Part shown: positions 1 to 8,658 of the stretch, one piece after another
Layout: the number at the start of each line of letters is the position of its first letter
Position numbering within the stretch: position 1 is the stretch's first letter
NCBI RefSeq assembly: GCF_000023925.1
Contig: NC_013169.1
Location: 1,798,001-1,862,000 of the forward strand
Length of the DNA stretch: 64,000 nt
Origin: Kytococcus sedentarius DSM 20547
Lineage (GTDB): Bacteria > Actinomycetota > Actinomycetes > Actinomycetales > Dermatophilaceae
Reading direction: 5' to 3'
Notes under the pieces: generated by a model
What the model was told of the DNA's origin: nothing
Seen by the model: the letters and a program-made list of their open reading frames with translations, nothing else
Database searches by the model: none
Made by a program: the position numbers and the translations under genes

Positions 1-2950
1 CCACGATGTTGACGAGGGTCGGGGCCTTCACGATCACCTTGCGCACCGGCGCGCCGTCGATGAACTGCTGCACCCGCTCGCTGGCCAGTGCCTGCGCCTC
101 CAGGTCGTCGGCGGGGATCTCCGGGGAGACCTCGAGGCGGTCACGGACCTTGCCCTTGATCTGCACCACGCAGGTGACCGTCTCGGCCACCAGCATCGCC
201 TCATCGGCCTGGGGGAAGGGCTCGGTGGCCAGGGAGCTCTCGTGCCCCAGGCGGCTCCACAGCTCCTCGGCGACGTGCGGGGCCAGCGGGGCCACCATCT
301 GCACGAGCGGCTCGGCCACCTCACGCGGCACGGCCGGCAGCTTGGTGACGGTGTTCGTCAGCTCGATCAGCTTGGAGACCGCCGTGTTGAAGCGCAGGTT
401 CTCGAAGTCGTCGGCCACACCCGCGATCGTGCGGTGCAGGGCGCGCAGGGTCTCGTCCTGGGCGGCGTCGTCGGTCACCAGCAGCTCACCGGTGGTCTCG
501 TCCACGATCGCGCGCCACAGCCGCTGCAGGAAGCGCTGCGAACCCACCACGGCCCGCGTCTCCCACGGGCGGGAGGCGTCCAGCGGCCCCATCGACATCT
601 CGTAGACGCGGAAGACGTCCGCGCCGTACTGCGCGCACATCTCATCCGGCGTCACCACGTTCTTCAGAGACTTGCCCATCTTCCCGTACTCGCGGGTGAC
701 CGGCTGGCCCTCCCACTCGTACAGGATGCCGTTCTGCGCCCGGGGGTGGTCGGGGGCCTGGGTCTCGGTGACCTCCGCCGCCGGCACCGGCTGGCCCCGG
801 TCGTCGCGGAACGCGAAGGCCTGCACCATGCCCTGGTTGAACAGGCGGCGGAAGGGCTCGTCGGAGCTCAGGTGGCCCAGGTCGAACAGCACCTTGTGCC
901 AGAAGCGCGCGTACAGCAGGTGCAGCACCGCGTGCTCCACGCCGCCGACGTACAGGTCCACGCCGCCGGGGTCGTCCGCGACGCCCTCGCCGAAACCGCG
1001 GCCCGGGCCCATCCAGTACTCCTCGACCGCCGGGTCCACGAAGGCCTGGTCGTTGGTGGGGTCGGTGTAGCGCAGCTCGTACCAGCAGGAGCCAGCCCAG
1101 TTGGGCATCGTGTTGGTCTCGCGCCGGTACTGCTGGGGGCCGTCTCCCAGGTCGAGCGTGACGTTCACCCAGTCGGCGTTGCGGCCCAGCGGCGACTCGG
1201 GCTGGGTGTCCCAGTCCTCCGGGTCGTAGGTCTTGGGGCTGTAGTCGGCCACCTCGGGCAGCTCGACGGGCAGCTGGTCGGCCGGCACCGCGTGGGCGCG
1301 GCCGTCGGCGTCCCACACGATGGGGAAGGGCTCACCCCAGTAGCGCTGGCGGCTGAACAGCCAGTCCCGCAGCTTGTAGGTGATGGTGCGGTGCCCGGAC
1401 CCGGTGGACTCCAGGTGGGCGATGATGCGGTCCTTCGCCTCGGCGACGCCCAGCCCGTTCAGGTCGACCTGCTCGTTGGCGGAGTTGATCGCCGGGCCCT
1501 CACCGGTGAAGGCGGTGTCCTCGTCGTGGCCCTCGCTGGGCTGCACGGTGCGGACGATCGGCAGCTCGTAGGTGGTCGCGAAGTCCCAGTCGCGCTGGTC
1601 CTGGGCGGGGACAGCCATGATCGCTCCGGTGCCGTACCCCATCAGCACGTAGTCGGCCATGAACACCGGCACACGCTCCTCGGTGACCGGGTTGGTGGCC
1701 CAGATGCCGGTGAACACGCCGGTCTTGGCGCGGTCGTCCGCCTGCCGGTCCAGGTCGGACTTGCGGGCAGCCGCCTGCCGGTAGGCCGCGACCGCCTCGG
1801 CCGGGGTGGCGTGCCCGCCGGTCCAGGCCTCCCCGGTGCCCTCCGGCCACTGGGCCGGCACCGCATCGGCCACCGGGTGCTCCGGGGCGACGACCATGAA
1901 GGTGGCGCCGAACAGGGTGTCCGGGCGGGTGGTGAAGACCTCCAGCCGGGTGCGGCCGTCGGCATCGGCGGGCAGGGAGGCGGCGTTGGGGACGGCCACC
2001 TCGAAGAACACGGCGGCGCCGGTGCTGCGGCCGATCCAGTTGCGCTGCATGGAGGCCACCGACTCGGGCCACTGCAGGCGGTCCAGGTCATCGACCAGGC
2101 GGTCGGCGTAAGCGGTGATCCGCATCATCCACTGCGGCAGGTTGCGCTTGAAGACCGGGAAGTTGCCACGCTCCGAACGGCCGTCGGCGGTGACCTCCTC
2201 GTTGGCCACCACCGTGCCCAGGCCCGGCACCCAGTTCACCGGGGCGTCGCTCAGGTAGGCCAGACGGCGGGCGTCGACCGCGTCGGCGCGCTCCCCCGCA
2301 TCGAGCTCGTCCCAGGGGCGGCCGTCGGGGGTGGGCACCTCGCCGCTCGCGTAGGCGGCCTCCAGCTCCTCGATGGGGCGCGCGCGGCCCGTGGTGCCGG
2401 GGCGGCGACCCGGGGCCTGGGGGTCGTACCAGGAGTTGTAGACCTGCAGGAAGATCCACTGCGTCCAGCGGTAGTAGTCCGGGTCGATGGTGGCGAAGGT
2501 GCGCTGGTCGTCGTGGCTCAGACCCAGCTGGCGCAGCTGCCGGCGGTAGGTCTCCATGTTGGCCTCGGTGGTGGTGCGCGGGTGCTGGCCGGTGGCGACG
2601 GCATACTGCTCCGCGGGCAGGCCGAAAGCGTCGAAGCCCATCGTGTAGAGGACGTTGCGGCCGGTGGTGCGCTGGTAGCGGGCGTAGACGTCGGTGGCGA
2701 TGAAGCCCAGCGGGTGGCCCACGTGCAGGCCCGCGCCCGAGGGGTACGGGAACATGTCCTGGATCATCACCTTCGGGCGGGCGGCGACGGCCTCGCGCTC
2801 GGAGGGGTCCGCGGGGGCCAGGTCACCGGTGGGGTTGGGCGCCCGGAAGGTGCCCTCAGCGGCCCAGCGGTCCTGCCAGCGGGCCTCGATCTCGTTGGCC
2901 AGTTGCGGGGTGTACCGGAACGGGGTCTCGTTGCGGTCGTTCTCGCTCAT
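1..2950 (-). CDS. leuS: Leucyl-tRNA synthetase, last few residues cut by the window edge
   Basis: Charges tRNA-Leu with leucine in the cytoplasm (class I aminoacyl-tRNA synthetase). The reading frame is open from the ATG at 2948-2950 to the window edge. The class I HIGH motif appears as HVGHPLG about 60 residues in (near 2720), and the KMSKS loop as KMGKS near 670. The C-terminal anticodon-binding region ends ...APTLVNIV, so probably only the last residues and the stop codon are missing. The start has a good ribosome binding site, AGGAG, 5 bases upstream. The gene is preceded by a short leucine-rich leader ORF and a hairpin followed by a T-run, which suggests control by leucine supply. Identification is secure. 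Confidence 0.97.
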   Translation of the reverse strand, partial: MSENDRNETPFRYTPQLANEIEARWQDRWAAEGTFRAPNPTGDLAPADPSEREAVAARPKVMIQDMFPYPSGAGLHVGHPLGFIATDVYARYQRTTGRNVLYTMGFDAFGLPAEQYAVATGQHPRTTTEANMETYRRQLRQLGLSHDDQRTFATIDPDYYRWTQWIFLQVYNSWYDPQAPGRRPGTTGRARPIEELEAAYASGEVPTPDGRPWDELDAGERADAVDARRLAYLSDAPVNWVPGLGTVVANEEVTADGRSERGNFPVFKRNLPQWMMRITAYADRLVDDLDRLQWPESVASMQRNWIGRSTGAAVFFEVAVPNAASLPADADGRTRLEVFTTRPDTLFGATFMVVAPEHPVADAVPAQWPEGTGEAWTGGHATPAEAVAAYRQAAARKSDLDRQADDRAKTGVFTGIWATNPVTEERVPVFMADYVLMGYGTGAIMAVPAQDQRDWDFATTYELPIVRTVQPSEGHDEDTAFTGEGPAINSANEQVDLNGLGVAEAKDRIIAHLESTGSGHRTITYKLRDWLFSRQRYWGEPFPIVWDADGRAHAVPADQLPVELPEVADYSPKTYDPEDWDTQPESPLGRNADWVNVTLDLGDGPQQYRRETNTMPNWAGSCWYELRYTDPTNDQAFVDPAVEEYWMGPGRGFGEGVADDPGGVDLYVGGVEHAVLHLLYARFWHKVLFDLGHLSSDEPFRRLFNQGMVQAFAFRDDRGQPVPAAEVTETQAPDHPRAQNGILYEWEGQPVTREYGKMGKSLKNVVTPDEMCAQYGADVFRVYEMSMGPLDASRPWETRAVVGSQRFLQRLWRAIVDETTGELLVTDDAAQDETLRALHRTIAGVADDFENLRFNTAVSKLIELTNTVTKLPAVPREVAEPLVQMVAPLAPHVAEELWSRLGHESSLATEPFPQADEAMLVAETVTCVVQIKGKVRDRLEVSPEIPADDLEAQALASERVQQFIDGAPVRKVIVKAPTLVNIV

Positions 2951-3108
2951 GGGCTCTCCTGGCGGGCGGTGTGTGCGGTGGTCTGGACGGTGCGGGGGTG
3001 CGGGTGGTGCGGGTCATCTGGGTCGTGCGCGTCGTGCGGGTCATCTCGTGCGGTCTGCTCGGTGCCTGCCTGCCGCCCCGGCCTCGTGCCGCCGAGCGCC
3101 CCGACATG

Positions 3109-3133
3109 AAAAAGCCCCTCGCGCAAGGAGGGG
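3109..3133 (-). terminator. Putative attenuator terminator in the leuS leader
   Basis: Read on the minus strand, CCCCTC, a short loop and GAGGGG form a 6-bp stem followed by CTTTTT. It lies between the leader ORF (stop at 3161) and leuS (start at 2950). A terminator placed upstream of the gene it would silence is the layout of an attenuator. A CCGCG/CGCGG hairpin can form just before it, right after the leader stop codon. Confidence 0.65.
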
Positions 3134-3160
3134 TGGCCGCGACGCGGTGTGCGTACGCGG

Positions 3161-3190
3161 CTAGCGAAGGAGCAGAGTGTCCGCCGACAT
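3161..3190 (-). CDS. Putative leuS leader peptide with three leucine codons
   Basis: The 9-codon ORF reads MSADTLLLR and then TAG. Three consecutive leucine codons (CTG CTC CTT) sit just before the stop codon, 27 bases from the attenuator stem. A leader peptide rich in the cognate amino acid, followed by a terminator, is the classical ribosome-mediated attenuation design. There is no clear ribosome binding site. A -10-like TACGCT lies 6 bases before the ATG, which would fit a leaderless transcript. Expression is inferred from layout only. Confidence 0.55.
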   Translation of the reverse strand: MSADTLLLR

Positions 3191-3239
3191 GGGGTCAGCG
3201 TAGCGCAGAGACACACTGAGCTGCTGCGGGCGGCGAGGT

Positions 3240-3360
3240 GGGAGCTTCACCACTCGAACGCCACACAGGAGGAACCGTCCCCCTCAGCGGGAACTCCACC
3301 ACTCCGACGCCACACAGTAGGGAACCTCCCCCTCCGCGGGAGTTCCAGCCAACGGGGACG
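3240..3360. repeat. 49-bp intergenic repeat, two full units and a partial third
   Basis: Units begin at 3240, 3289 and 3338, exactly 49 bp apart. Each starts GGGA(G/A)..TTC or GGGAACTCC, has a central CCACTC..(A)CGCCACACAG, and ends GGAAC(C)..CCCCCTC(A/C)GC. The two ends of each unit are partly complementary, so each could fold into a hairpin. Related units occur at 4577 and 42786. The array lies just beyond the stop codon of the DUF559 gene. Confidence 0.7.
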
Positions 3361-4416
3361 TCACCACTCCCCCGGGCCCGTTTCCACGCCGGCACCAGTA
3401 CCCCGGCACCGGCGGCAGGCAGTGGCCCCCGAGAGCCACCCCGCATGGCGCAGCATCAGCGCCACGTCCCGCGCCACCGCGCAGGGGTCGCTGACCACGT
3501 CGTGCCACCCGAACCGCAGCGTCGCCCACCCGTCCAGCTGGTTGACGTTGTCGCGTCGACGGTCACGGAAAGCGCCCTCCCCCACGTGACCGAGCCGGCC
3601 GTCCAGCTCCACCACCACGCGCTGTGCCTCATAGGCCACGTCCACTCGTCCCGTCCCGACGCCCCCGTCCGCCGACCTGACGGGGCGAGGAAGCTGCTGC
3701 GCCATCCGCGGCAGTCCGTGCGGACGATGCACCTCATTCACGTAACGTCGCTCCAACTCGGACGCCGTCCCGTGGGCCGCATCCCGCAACGCCGCCACGA
3801 TGAGGGCGCGCCCCTTCAACCGACCACGTTCGCCGAGCCGCTCCAGGAGCCGCACGGGGGTGGTGCGCCGCGAACCCACTGCCCGGCACAGCCAGGTGAA
3901 CAGTTGGTCGTCGCCGACGCCCTGCACCACATCGAGCACGGTGTCGTCCACACGGGTCATCCGCACGGTGCCCGGGAGGGAGGGCAGTCTCTCGCCCGGT
4001 GACTCCCGTCGGATGCGGATCCCCGGCGGTGGGCTCAGCACAGCCTTCTGCGGCACGAGCAGGCTCAGGCCACTCGGTTCGGCGGCCCACCCCTGCTCGT
4101 GGGCGGCGCTCAGTCCCCCGAGCCGCGCCTCCGGCCAACGAGCCAGCGCTGCAGCAACCCGCACCTTCCACGGGACCAGACCGCACACGTACCACTCCCG
4201 GGAGCGGCTGCTGCCCCGGTCCGCGAGGAACCTCAGGCACTCGACGGTCGGGGTGGTCCAGTAGACCCCGGGCAGGAGCCGCGGCCACCGCTGGGCAGCG
4301 CGCTGGAACACACTCTCCGGGATGCCAGCGGCGCGGGCCTCGGAACGGGTCACGAGTCCGTGCCGCGAGTGCGCAATCGGCAGGAGCGCTTCGTAGGTCA
4401 CCGGATCCACCGCCAC
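3361..4416 (-). CDS. DUF559-type (Vsr-like endonuclease fold) protein with an AbiEi-like N-terminus
   Basis: 351 residues. The N-terminal part (about 1-60, with LVTRSEARAAGIP) looks like the winged-helix head seen in AbiEi-type antitoxins and related proteins. The C-terminal part (about 220-330) has the DUF559 pattern: ELERR, then VDVAYEAQRVVVELDG, then FRDRRRDN and a LRFGWHDV block, which resembles the Vsr/restriction-endonuclease core. Such proteins are very common in actinomycetes and their role is not established. No toxin partner is adjacent: the neighbours are leuS and rpsT. Family assignment is good; function is unknown. Confidence 0.75.
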   Translation of the reverse strand: MAVDPVTYEALLPIAHSRHGLVTRSEARAAGIPESVFQRAAQRWPRLLPGVYWTTPTVECLRFLADRGSSRSREWYVCGLVPWKVRVAAALARWPEARLGGLSAAHEQGWAAEPSGLSLLVPQKAVLSPPPGIRIRRESPGERLPSLPGTVRMTRVDDTVLDVVQGVGDDQLFTWLCRAVGSRRTTPVRLLERLGERGRLKGRALIVAALRDAAHGTASELERRYVNEVHRPHGLPRMAQQLPRPVRSADGGVGTGRVDVAYEAQRVVVELDGRLGHVGEGAFRDRRRDNVNQLDGWATLRFGWHDVVSDPCAVARDVALMLRHAGWLSGATACRRCRGTGAGVETGPGEW

Positions 4417-4576
4417 AGGGCACCAGATGCGGAAGGCTCCCCGCGCTGGTCTGGCGCTCTCGCTGTGGACACGCAGAGCGCTCGATCGTCACCGCGACGA
4501 TGCCTGTGAGTGTGCGAGGTGGTGGGTGCGACGTGGTGGTTGGTCACGGCGCGTGAGTGGGTGTGGCGCGGAGAGC

Positions 4577-4650
4577 GGGAGGTTCCCCACACCATCGCTA
4601 CACAGTGGGAAAACTCCCCCACAGCGGGAACTTCCATGCCCTGAACGGCC
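4577..4650. repeat. 49-bp intergenic repeat, one full and one partial unit
   Basis: A full unit (4577-4625) starts GGGAGGTTCCCC and ends GTGGGAAAACTCCC followed by CCACAGC. A second unit opens at 4626 (GGGAACTTCC), again 49 bp later, and fades after about 25 bp. The unit ends are complementary (GGGAG.TT / AA.CTCCC). It lies in the 300-bp gap between the DUF559 gene and the rpsT terminator, where I see no gene. Confidence 0.7.
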
Positions 4651-4711
4651 GGTTCGACGGGCGGTGCGCCGGAGCGGGGCACCGCTGAGGGGCGGCCCCC
4701 AGGGCACACGA

Positions 4712-4743
4712 ACGGGGCGGCCACCCGAAGGTGACCGCCCCGT
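4712..4743 (-). terminator. Terminator of rpsT
   Basis: A strong GC hairpin lies 20 bases beyond the rpsT stop codon: ACGGGGCGG on one arm and CCGCCCCGT on the other, extended by GTCAC/GTGGC with one mismatch. There is little T-run, which is common for actinobacterial terminators. Confidence 0.7.
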
Positions 4744-4763
4744 CAGGCGCGTGCGGCGTCAGC

Positions 4764-5024
4764 TCAGAGAGCCGCGGCCCGCTTCGCCATGGCCGACTTC
4801 TTGTTGGCGGCCTGGTTCTTGTGGATCACGCCCTTGCTCACGGCCTTGTCCAGCTTCTTGCTGGCCGTCTGCAGCGCGTCCTGCGCCGCGGTGGCGTCGC
4901 CCGACTCGGCGGCGGCACGGAACTTGCGGATCCAGGTGCGCAGCTCCGACTTGTACGCGCGGTTGCGCTCGGTGCGCTTCGCGTTGGTCAGAACGCGCTT
5001 CTTCTGCGACTTGATGTTCGCCAC
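4764..5024 (-). CDS. rpsT: 30S ribosomal protein S20
   Basis: 86 residues starting at GTG 5024 with the typical N-terminus [11 protein letters not shown]. The protein is basic, helical and alanine-rich, with [16 protein letters not shown] at the end. S20 binds 16S rRNA in the 30S body. It is transcribed on its own and followed by a strong hairpin; holA and the helicase gene lie upstream on the same strand, as often seen in bacteria. The 296-bp gap upstream (5025-5320) holds no gene that I can support. Confidence 0.98.
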   Translation of the reverse strand: MANIKSQKKRVLTNAKRTERNRAYKSELRTWIRKFRAAAESGDATAAQDALQTASKKLDKAVSKGVIHKNQAANKKSAMAKRAAAL

Positions 5025-5320
5025 GTGGGTCTCTCCCAATGAGGTCGTTGATGTTTGAGTCACTGCGCTCCCCACCGTCCACGTCGAGATCACTCGATGG
5101 TGTGGCGTCGCGGGGTGACGCTAGAGGGCGAGAGCATTCGCTCGGGACCGGACGTGGGGATGCCCGTGGTTGAGCGGTACTCGCAAAGCTTGGCCGTCGC
5201 GCACGACCCTCTGGCGCGCTGGCAACGCCGGACAGGCTACCGCATCACCGCCGATGCGCCAGCATCCCGCACCGTGGCGCCCGCCGAATCCAGGCCTCCG
5301 CGCCACAGCCCCCCGGCCCC

Positions 5321-6274
5321 TCAACCGTGCAGCCGGCAGATCTCGTCCACCACCCGCTCCACCGCCGAGTGCGGGTCCCGCGCCGCACCCTTCACCTCGT
5401 GGTCACACCGCGCCAGGGCCGTCACCGCCGCGCCGAGCCGCTCCCCGTCCCAGCCCCTCATCATCCGCCGTGCCTTGTCCACCATGAACGGCGCCATGCC
5501 CAGCTCCTTGGCAACCTGCGCCGACCCGCGGTTCCCCGCCGAGGCCACCAACCCGATCTGCCGCGCCTGCCCGGCCATCACCGCCACGATCGGCACCGGG
5601 TCCAGCCCGCCGATCATCGCGTGCCGCACCAGCCGCAGGGCCTCGGCCCGCTGCCCGGTGAAGGCCGCCTCGGCCACCTTGAAGCCCGTCGTCTCCACCT
5701 TGCCCCCGTGGTAGAGGTTCACCTCCTCGGTGGTGACCGTCCCCTCGGTGTCCGCGATCAGCTGGGCACACGCCGCCGCCAGGGTGCGCGCGTCCCCTCC
5801 GGCCGCGGCCACCAGCACCTCGACGGCATCGCTGTCGATGCGGCGCCGCGCCACCCGGAACTCCTTCTGCACGAAGTTCGCCTTGTCCCCGTCCCGCTTC
5901 AGCGCCGGCGCCTCGATGGTGTGCGCGTGCGCCCGCGCCATCGCGTCCAGCACCCGCTTGTGCTTGGTGCCCGACCGGTGCGAGACCACCAGCACGTTCC
6001 CCTCGCCGGGGTCGGCCACCGCCGCGGCCACCTCGTCGCCGAGCTGCTCGCCGGCCACCTCGAAGTTCCGCACCACCACCACCGTCCCGCCCCCGAACAG
6101 GCTGGGACTCAGCGCCATCGCCACGTCCCCCGGGGTATGGGCCTCCGCCTGCACGCGCACCACGTCGACCTCCGGGTCCACGGCCCGCGCCGACTCCACC
6201 ACCTGCTCGACGGCACGGTCGATCAACAGGTCCTCGGGGCCCTTGATCAGCACCAGCGGGGGCAGCGCGGCCAT
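5321..6274 (-). CDS. holA: DNA polymerase III subunit delta
   Basis: 317 residues. The delta subunit opens the sliding clamp within the clamp-loader complex during replication. The start (MAALPPLVLIKGPEDLLIDRA) matches the HolA N-terminus, where a degenerate P-loop-like segment is expected. The middle carries the family patterns GGDARTLA and EEVNLYHGG; the C-terminal helical collar domain ends CDHEVKGAARDPHSAVE. The start codon lies 1 base after the end of the upstream helicase gene, so the two are probably cotranscribed. Confidence 0.93.
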   Translation of the reverse strand: MAALPPLVLIKGPEDLLIDRAVEQVVESARAVDPEVDVVRVQAEAHTPGDVAMALSPSLFGGGTVVVVRNFEVAGEQLGDEVAAAVADPGEGNVLVVSHRSGTKHKRVLDAMARAHAHTIEAPALKRDGDKANFVQKEFRVARRRIDSDAVEVLVAAAGGDARTLAAACAQLIADTEGTVTTEEVNLYHGGKVETTGFKVAEAAFTGQRAEALRLVRHAMIGGLDPVPIVAVMAGQARQIGLVASAGNRGSAQVAKELGMAPFMVDKARRMMRGWDGERLGAAVTALARCDHEVKGAARDPHSAVERVVDEICRLHG

Positions 6275-6275
6275 G

Positions 6276-8573
6276 TCAGTCCTCCTCCGGTGCGGCGTGC
6301 TCGGCCTCTTCACGCGGCCCACCCGACGGCTCGGTCAGGCTGAGCTCCAACAGCTCGATGCGGGCGGCCACCCCGTCCGGCGCACGGTCGACGGCCCGCG
6401 CCACGTCCTCGATGCGCGCGACCCCCGCCTCGTCCCGCGCGGCTTCCACCGCTGTGGCCAGCGCCTCGTCGTCCGCAGCCGTCCACGCCTCGCCACCGGT
6501 CACGGCGGTCCGCGCCGAGCGCGACACCGGCGGTGCCCCGGCCCGACCGCTGCCCACCAGGGCACGGGCCGCGACCTCGGCCACCGGCAACGGCTCGGGT
6601 GCCGTGGCGTCCAGCCGCTGCAACGCGCCCAGCACCAGCGCCCGGTCCTGGGTGGGCCAGAAAGGCGGCAAGCTCTTCTGCAGGAAGCCGGCGTACCGGG
6701 CGGTGACCATGCGCGGGTCGAGGAAGGCCACCACCCCGCGGTCGTCGGCCCGGCGCACCAGGCGTCCGCTGCCCTGCGCCAGACGCAGTGCTGCGTGGGT
6801 CGCGGAGACGGCCATGAACCCGTTGCCCCCGTTCCGCGCGATCGCCTGCGAGCGCGCGGAGCTGAGCGGGTCGTCCGGGCGCGGGAAGGGGATGCGGTCG
6901 ATCAGCACCAGCTGGCAGGCCGACCCGGGCACGTCGACGCCCTGCCACAGCGACAGCGTGCCGAACAGGCAGGTCCGCGCGTCCGCGGCGAAGCGGCGCA
7001 CGAGCGTGGGCAACTGATCCTCGCCCTGGCACAGCACCTCGAACTCGTCCCCCAGCCGCTCGCGCATCTCGTCGGCGGCGGCGCGGGCGGCCCGCATCGA
7101 GGAGAACAGGCCCAAGGTGCGCCCGCCGGCGGCCCGGATGAGGGCCTCGATCTCGTCCACCTGCTCCGGCGCCGTGCCGTCACGCCCCGGCGCGGGGAGG
7201 TGCCCGGCGACGTAGGCCATGGCCTGCTTGGGGTAGTCGAAGGGGCTGCCGACGTCCACCCCGTTCCACGACGGCGCCCCGGCCCCGAGCAGCCCGAGCG
7301 TGCCGGCCAGTGCATCGAAGGAGCCGCCGAGCTCCAGGGTGGCCGAGGTCATCACCACGGTGCGCTCGGTGAAGACCTTCTCGCGCAGCAGCATCGCCAC
7401 ACTCATGGGCGCCACCCGCAGCACGTTGCGGCGCTGGTTCGAGCGGCCGTCCGGAGCCACCCACACCACGTCGAGCTCCCGCTCCTCCAGCAGCCGCTGC
7501 GCGACGTCCCCCACCTCGTCCACGGCGGCCCGGGCTGTCTGCTGCGGTCCGTCGGCCTTCTCCCCCTTCTCGGGCTTGAGGTCCGTGCTCACGCCGCGGG
7601 CGGCATCGCGCAGCACCACCAGCGCGTCGGCGAGTGCGTCCGGCAGGCTCCGCAGGGTGCCCTCGGGCAGGGGGTCCAGCGCCTGGGACAGTGCCTCCTC
7701 GGCTTCCTCCAGCCGGTCGGTGTCCGCGAACTTGCCGGCCTTGCGCGCCGCGATCGCCACCGTGCCCGGCGTGAGCTCGTCGGTGGCCACGCCGGTCACG
7801 CGGTCCACCAGCTCGTGGGCCTCGTCGACGACCAGCAGGTCGTGCTCCGGCAGCATCGACCGCCCCTCGATGGCGTCGATCGCCAGGAAGGCGTGGTTGG
7901 TCACGATGACGTCCACGTCCTTGGCGGCCTCCCGCGAGAGCTCGACGAAGCACTCCGAGGCCACCGGGCAGCGGGAGGCGCCGAAGCATTCGCGGGCCGA
8001 GACCGACACCTGGCGCCAAGCCCGGTGGGAGACGCCCGGCACCAGCTCGTCACGGTCGCCGGACTCGGTGATCTGCGCCCACTCGCGCAGCCGGACGACC
8101 TCCTCCCCCAGCGCCGAGCGGTCCGCGTCCACCTGCCCCATCGAGACCAGAGCGTCGGCGTCGTCGTCCGGGAAGCCACCCAGCAGCTTGTGCTGGCAGA
8201 GGTAGTTGTTGCGCCCCTTCACCAGGGCGTAGGTGATGGGGCGACCCATCTCCGAGCGCAGCGCCTCGGCCACGCGGGGCAGGTCACGGTCCACGATCTG
8301 CGCCTGCAGGGCGAGCGTCGCAGTGGCCACGACCACGGGCTTGCCGGTGGCCACCGCGTGCGCCACGGCGGGCACCAGGTAGGCCAGGGACTTGCCCGTG
8401 CCGGTTCCGGCCTGCACCAGCAGGTGCTCGGAGGTGTTCACCGCCCGGGCCACCTCCGCCGTCATGCGCGCCTGCCCCTCCCGGGGCGAACCTCCCACCG
8501 CCGCAACGGCTTCGGTCAGCAGGTCGCCGACCTCGTGCGAGCCGAGTGCGGTGGGCGAGGTGGCGACGGGCAT
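6276..8573 (-). CDS. dinG: DinG/XPD-type ATP-dependent DNA helicase
   Basis: 765 residues, superfamily 2 helicase. The Walker A motif AGTGTGKS lies near residue 56, and the DEAH box appears as VVDEAHEL near 250. Cysteines in YLCQHK, ECFGASRCP and ASECF suit the 4Fe-4S cluster of the XPD/DinG family. The C-terminal helicase half has TSATLELGG, SMRAARAA and QGSGRLVRR. The family unwinds forked DNA or R-loops in repair. The likely start is ATG 8573 (MPVATSPTALGSHEV). Probably an operon with holA. Confidence 0.9.
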   Translation of the reverse strand: MPVATSPTALGSHEVGDLLTEAVAAVGGSPREGQARMTAEVARAVNTSEHLLVQAGTGTGKSLAYLVPAVAHAVATGKPVVVATATLALQAQIVDRDLPRVAEALRSEMGRPITYALVKGRNNYLCQHKLLGGFPDDDADALVSMGQVDADRSALGEEVVRLREWAQITESGDRDELVPGVSHRAWRQVSVSARECFGASRCPVASECFVELSREAAKDVDVIVTNHAFLAIDAIEGRSMLPEHDLLVVDEAHELVDRVTGVATDELTPGTVAIAARKAGKFADTDRLEEAEEALSQALDPLPEGTLRSLPDALADALVVLRDAARGVSTDLKPEKGEKADGPQQTARAAVDEVGDVAQRLLEERELDVVWVAPDGRSNQRRNVLRVAPMSVAMLLREKVFTERTVVMTSATLELGGSFDALAGTLGLLGAGAPSWNGVDVGSPFDYPKQAMAYVAGHLPAPGRDGTAPEQVDEIEALIRAAGGRTLGLFSSMRAARAAADEMRERLGDEFEVLCQGEDQLPTLVRRFAADARTCLFGTLSLWQGVDVPGSACQLVLIDRIPFPRPDDPLSSARSQAIARNGGNGFMAVSATHAALRLAQGSGRLVRRADDRGVVAFLDPRMVTARYAGFLQKSLPPFWPTQDRALVLGALQRLDATAPEPLPVAEVAARALVGSGRAGAPPVSRSARTAVTGGEAWTAADDEALATAVEAARDEAGVARIEDVARAVDRAPDGVAARIELLELSLTEPSGGPREEAEHAAPEED

Positions 8574-8658
8574 GGGAGAACTCTAGGTCGTCACCCGCCA
8601 GCAGGTCCCGCCGCCGGTGCGCACTGTGGACCGTGGGAGCCGACCGGCCCCGCCCCGG

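Noticed and set aside
2951-3060. Short minus-strand ORF with [16 protein letters not shown] repeats between the attenuator and leuS
   Set aside because: Arises from a degenerate ACCCGCACGAC repeat in the leader; no ribosome binding site, and it overlaps the leuS start in another frame.
242-3109. Long plus-strand ORF of 955 codons opposite leuS
   Set aside because: Shadow of leuS: low-complexity His/Leu/Gly/Val product with no motif, a usual artefact of high GC. Similar shadows opposite dinG, the glucosidase, ppdK and lhr were also dropped.
2950-3240. T-box riboswitch upstream of leuS
   Set aside because: No T-box consensus (AGGGTGGNACCGCG type) was found; the short Leu-rich ORF with terminator explains the region better.
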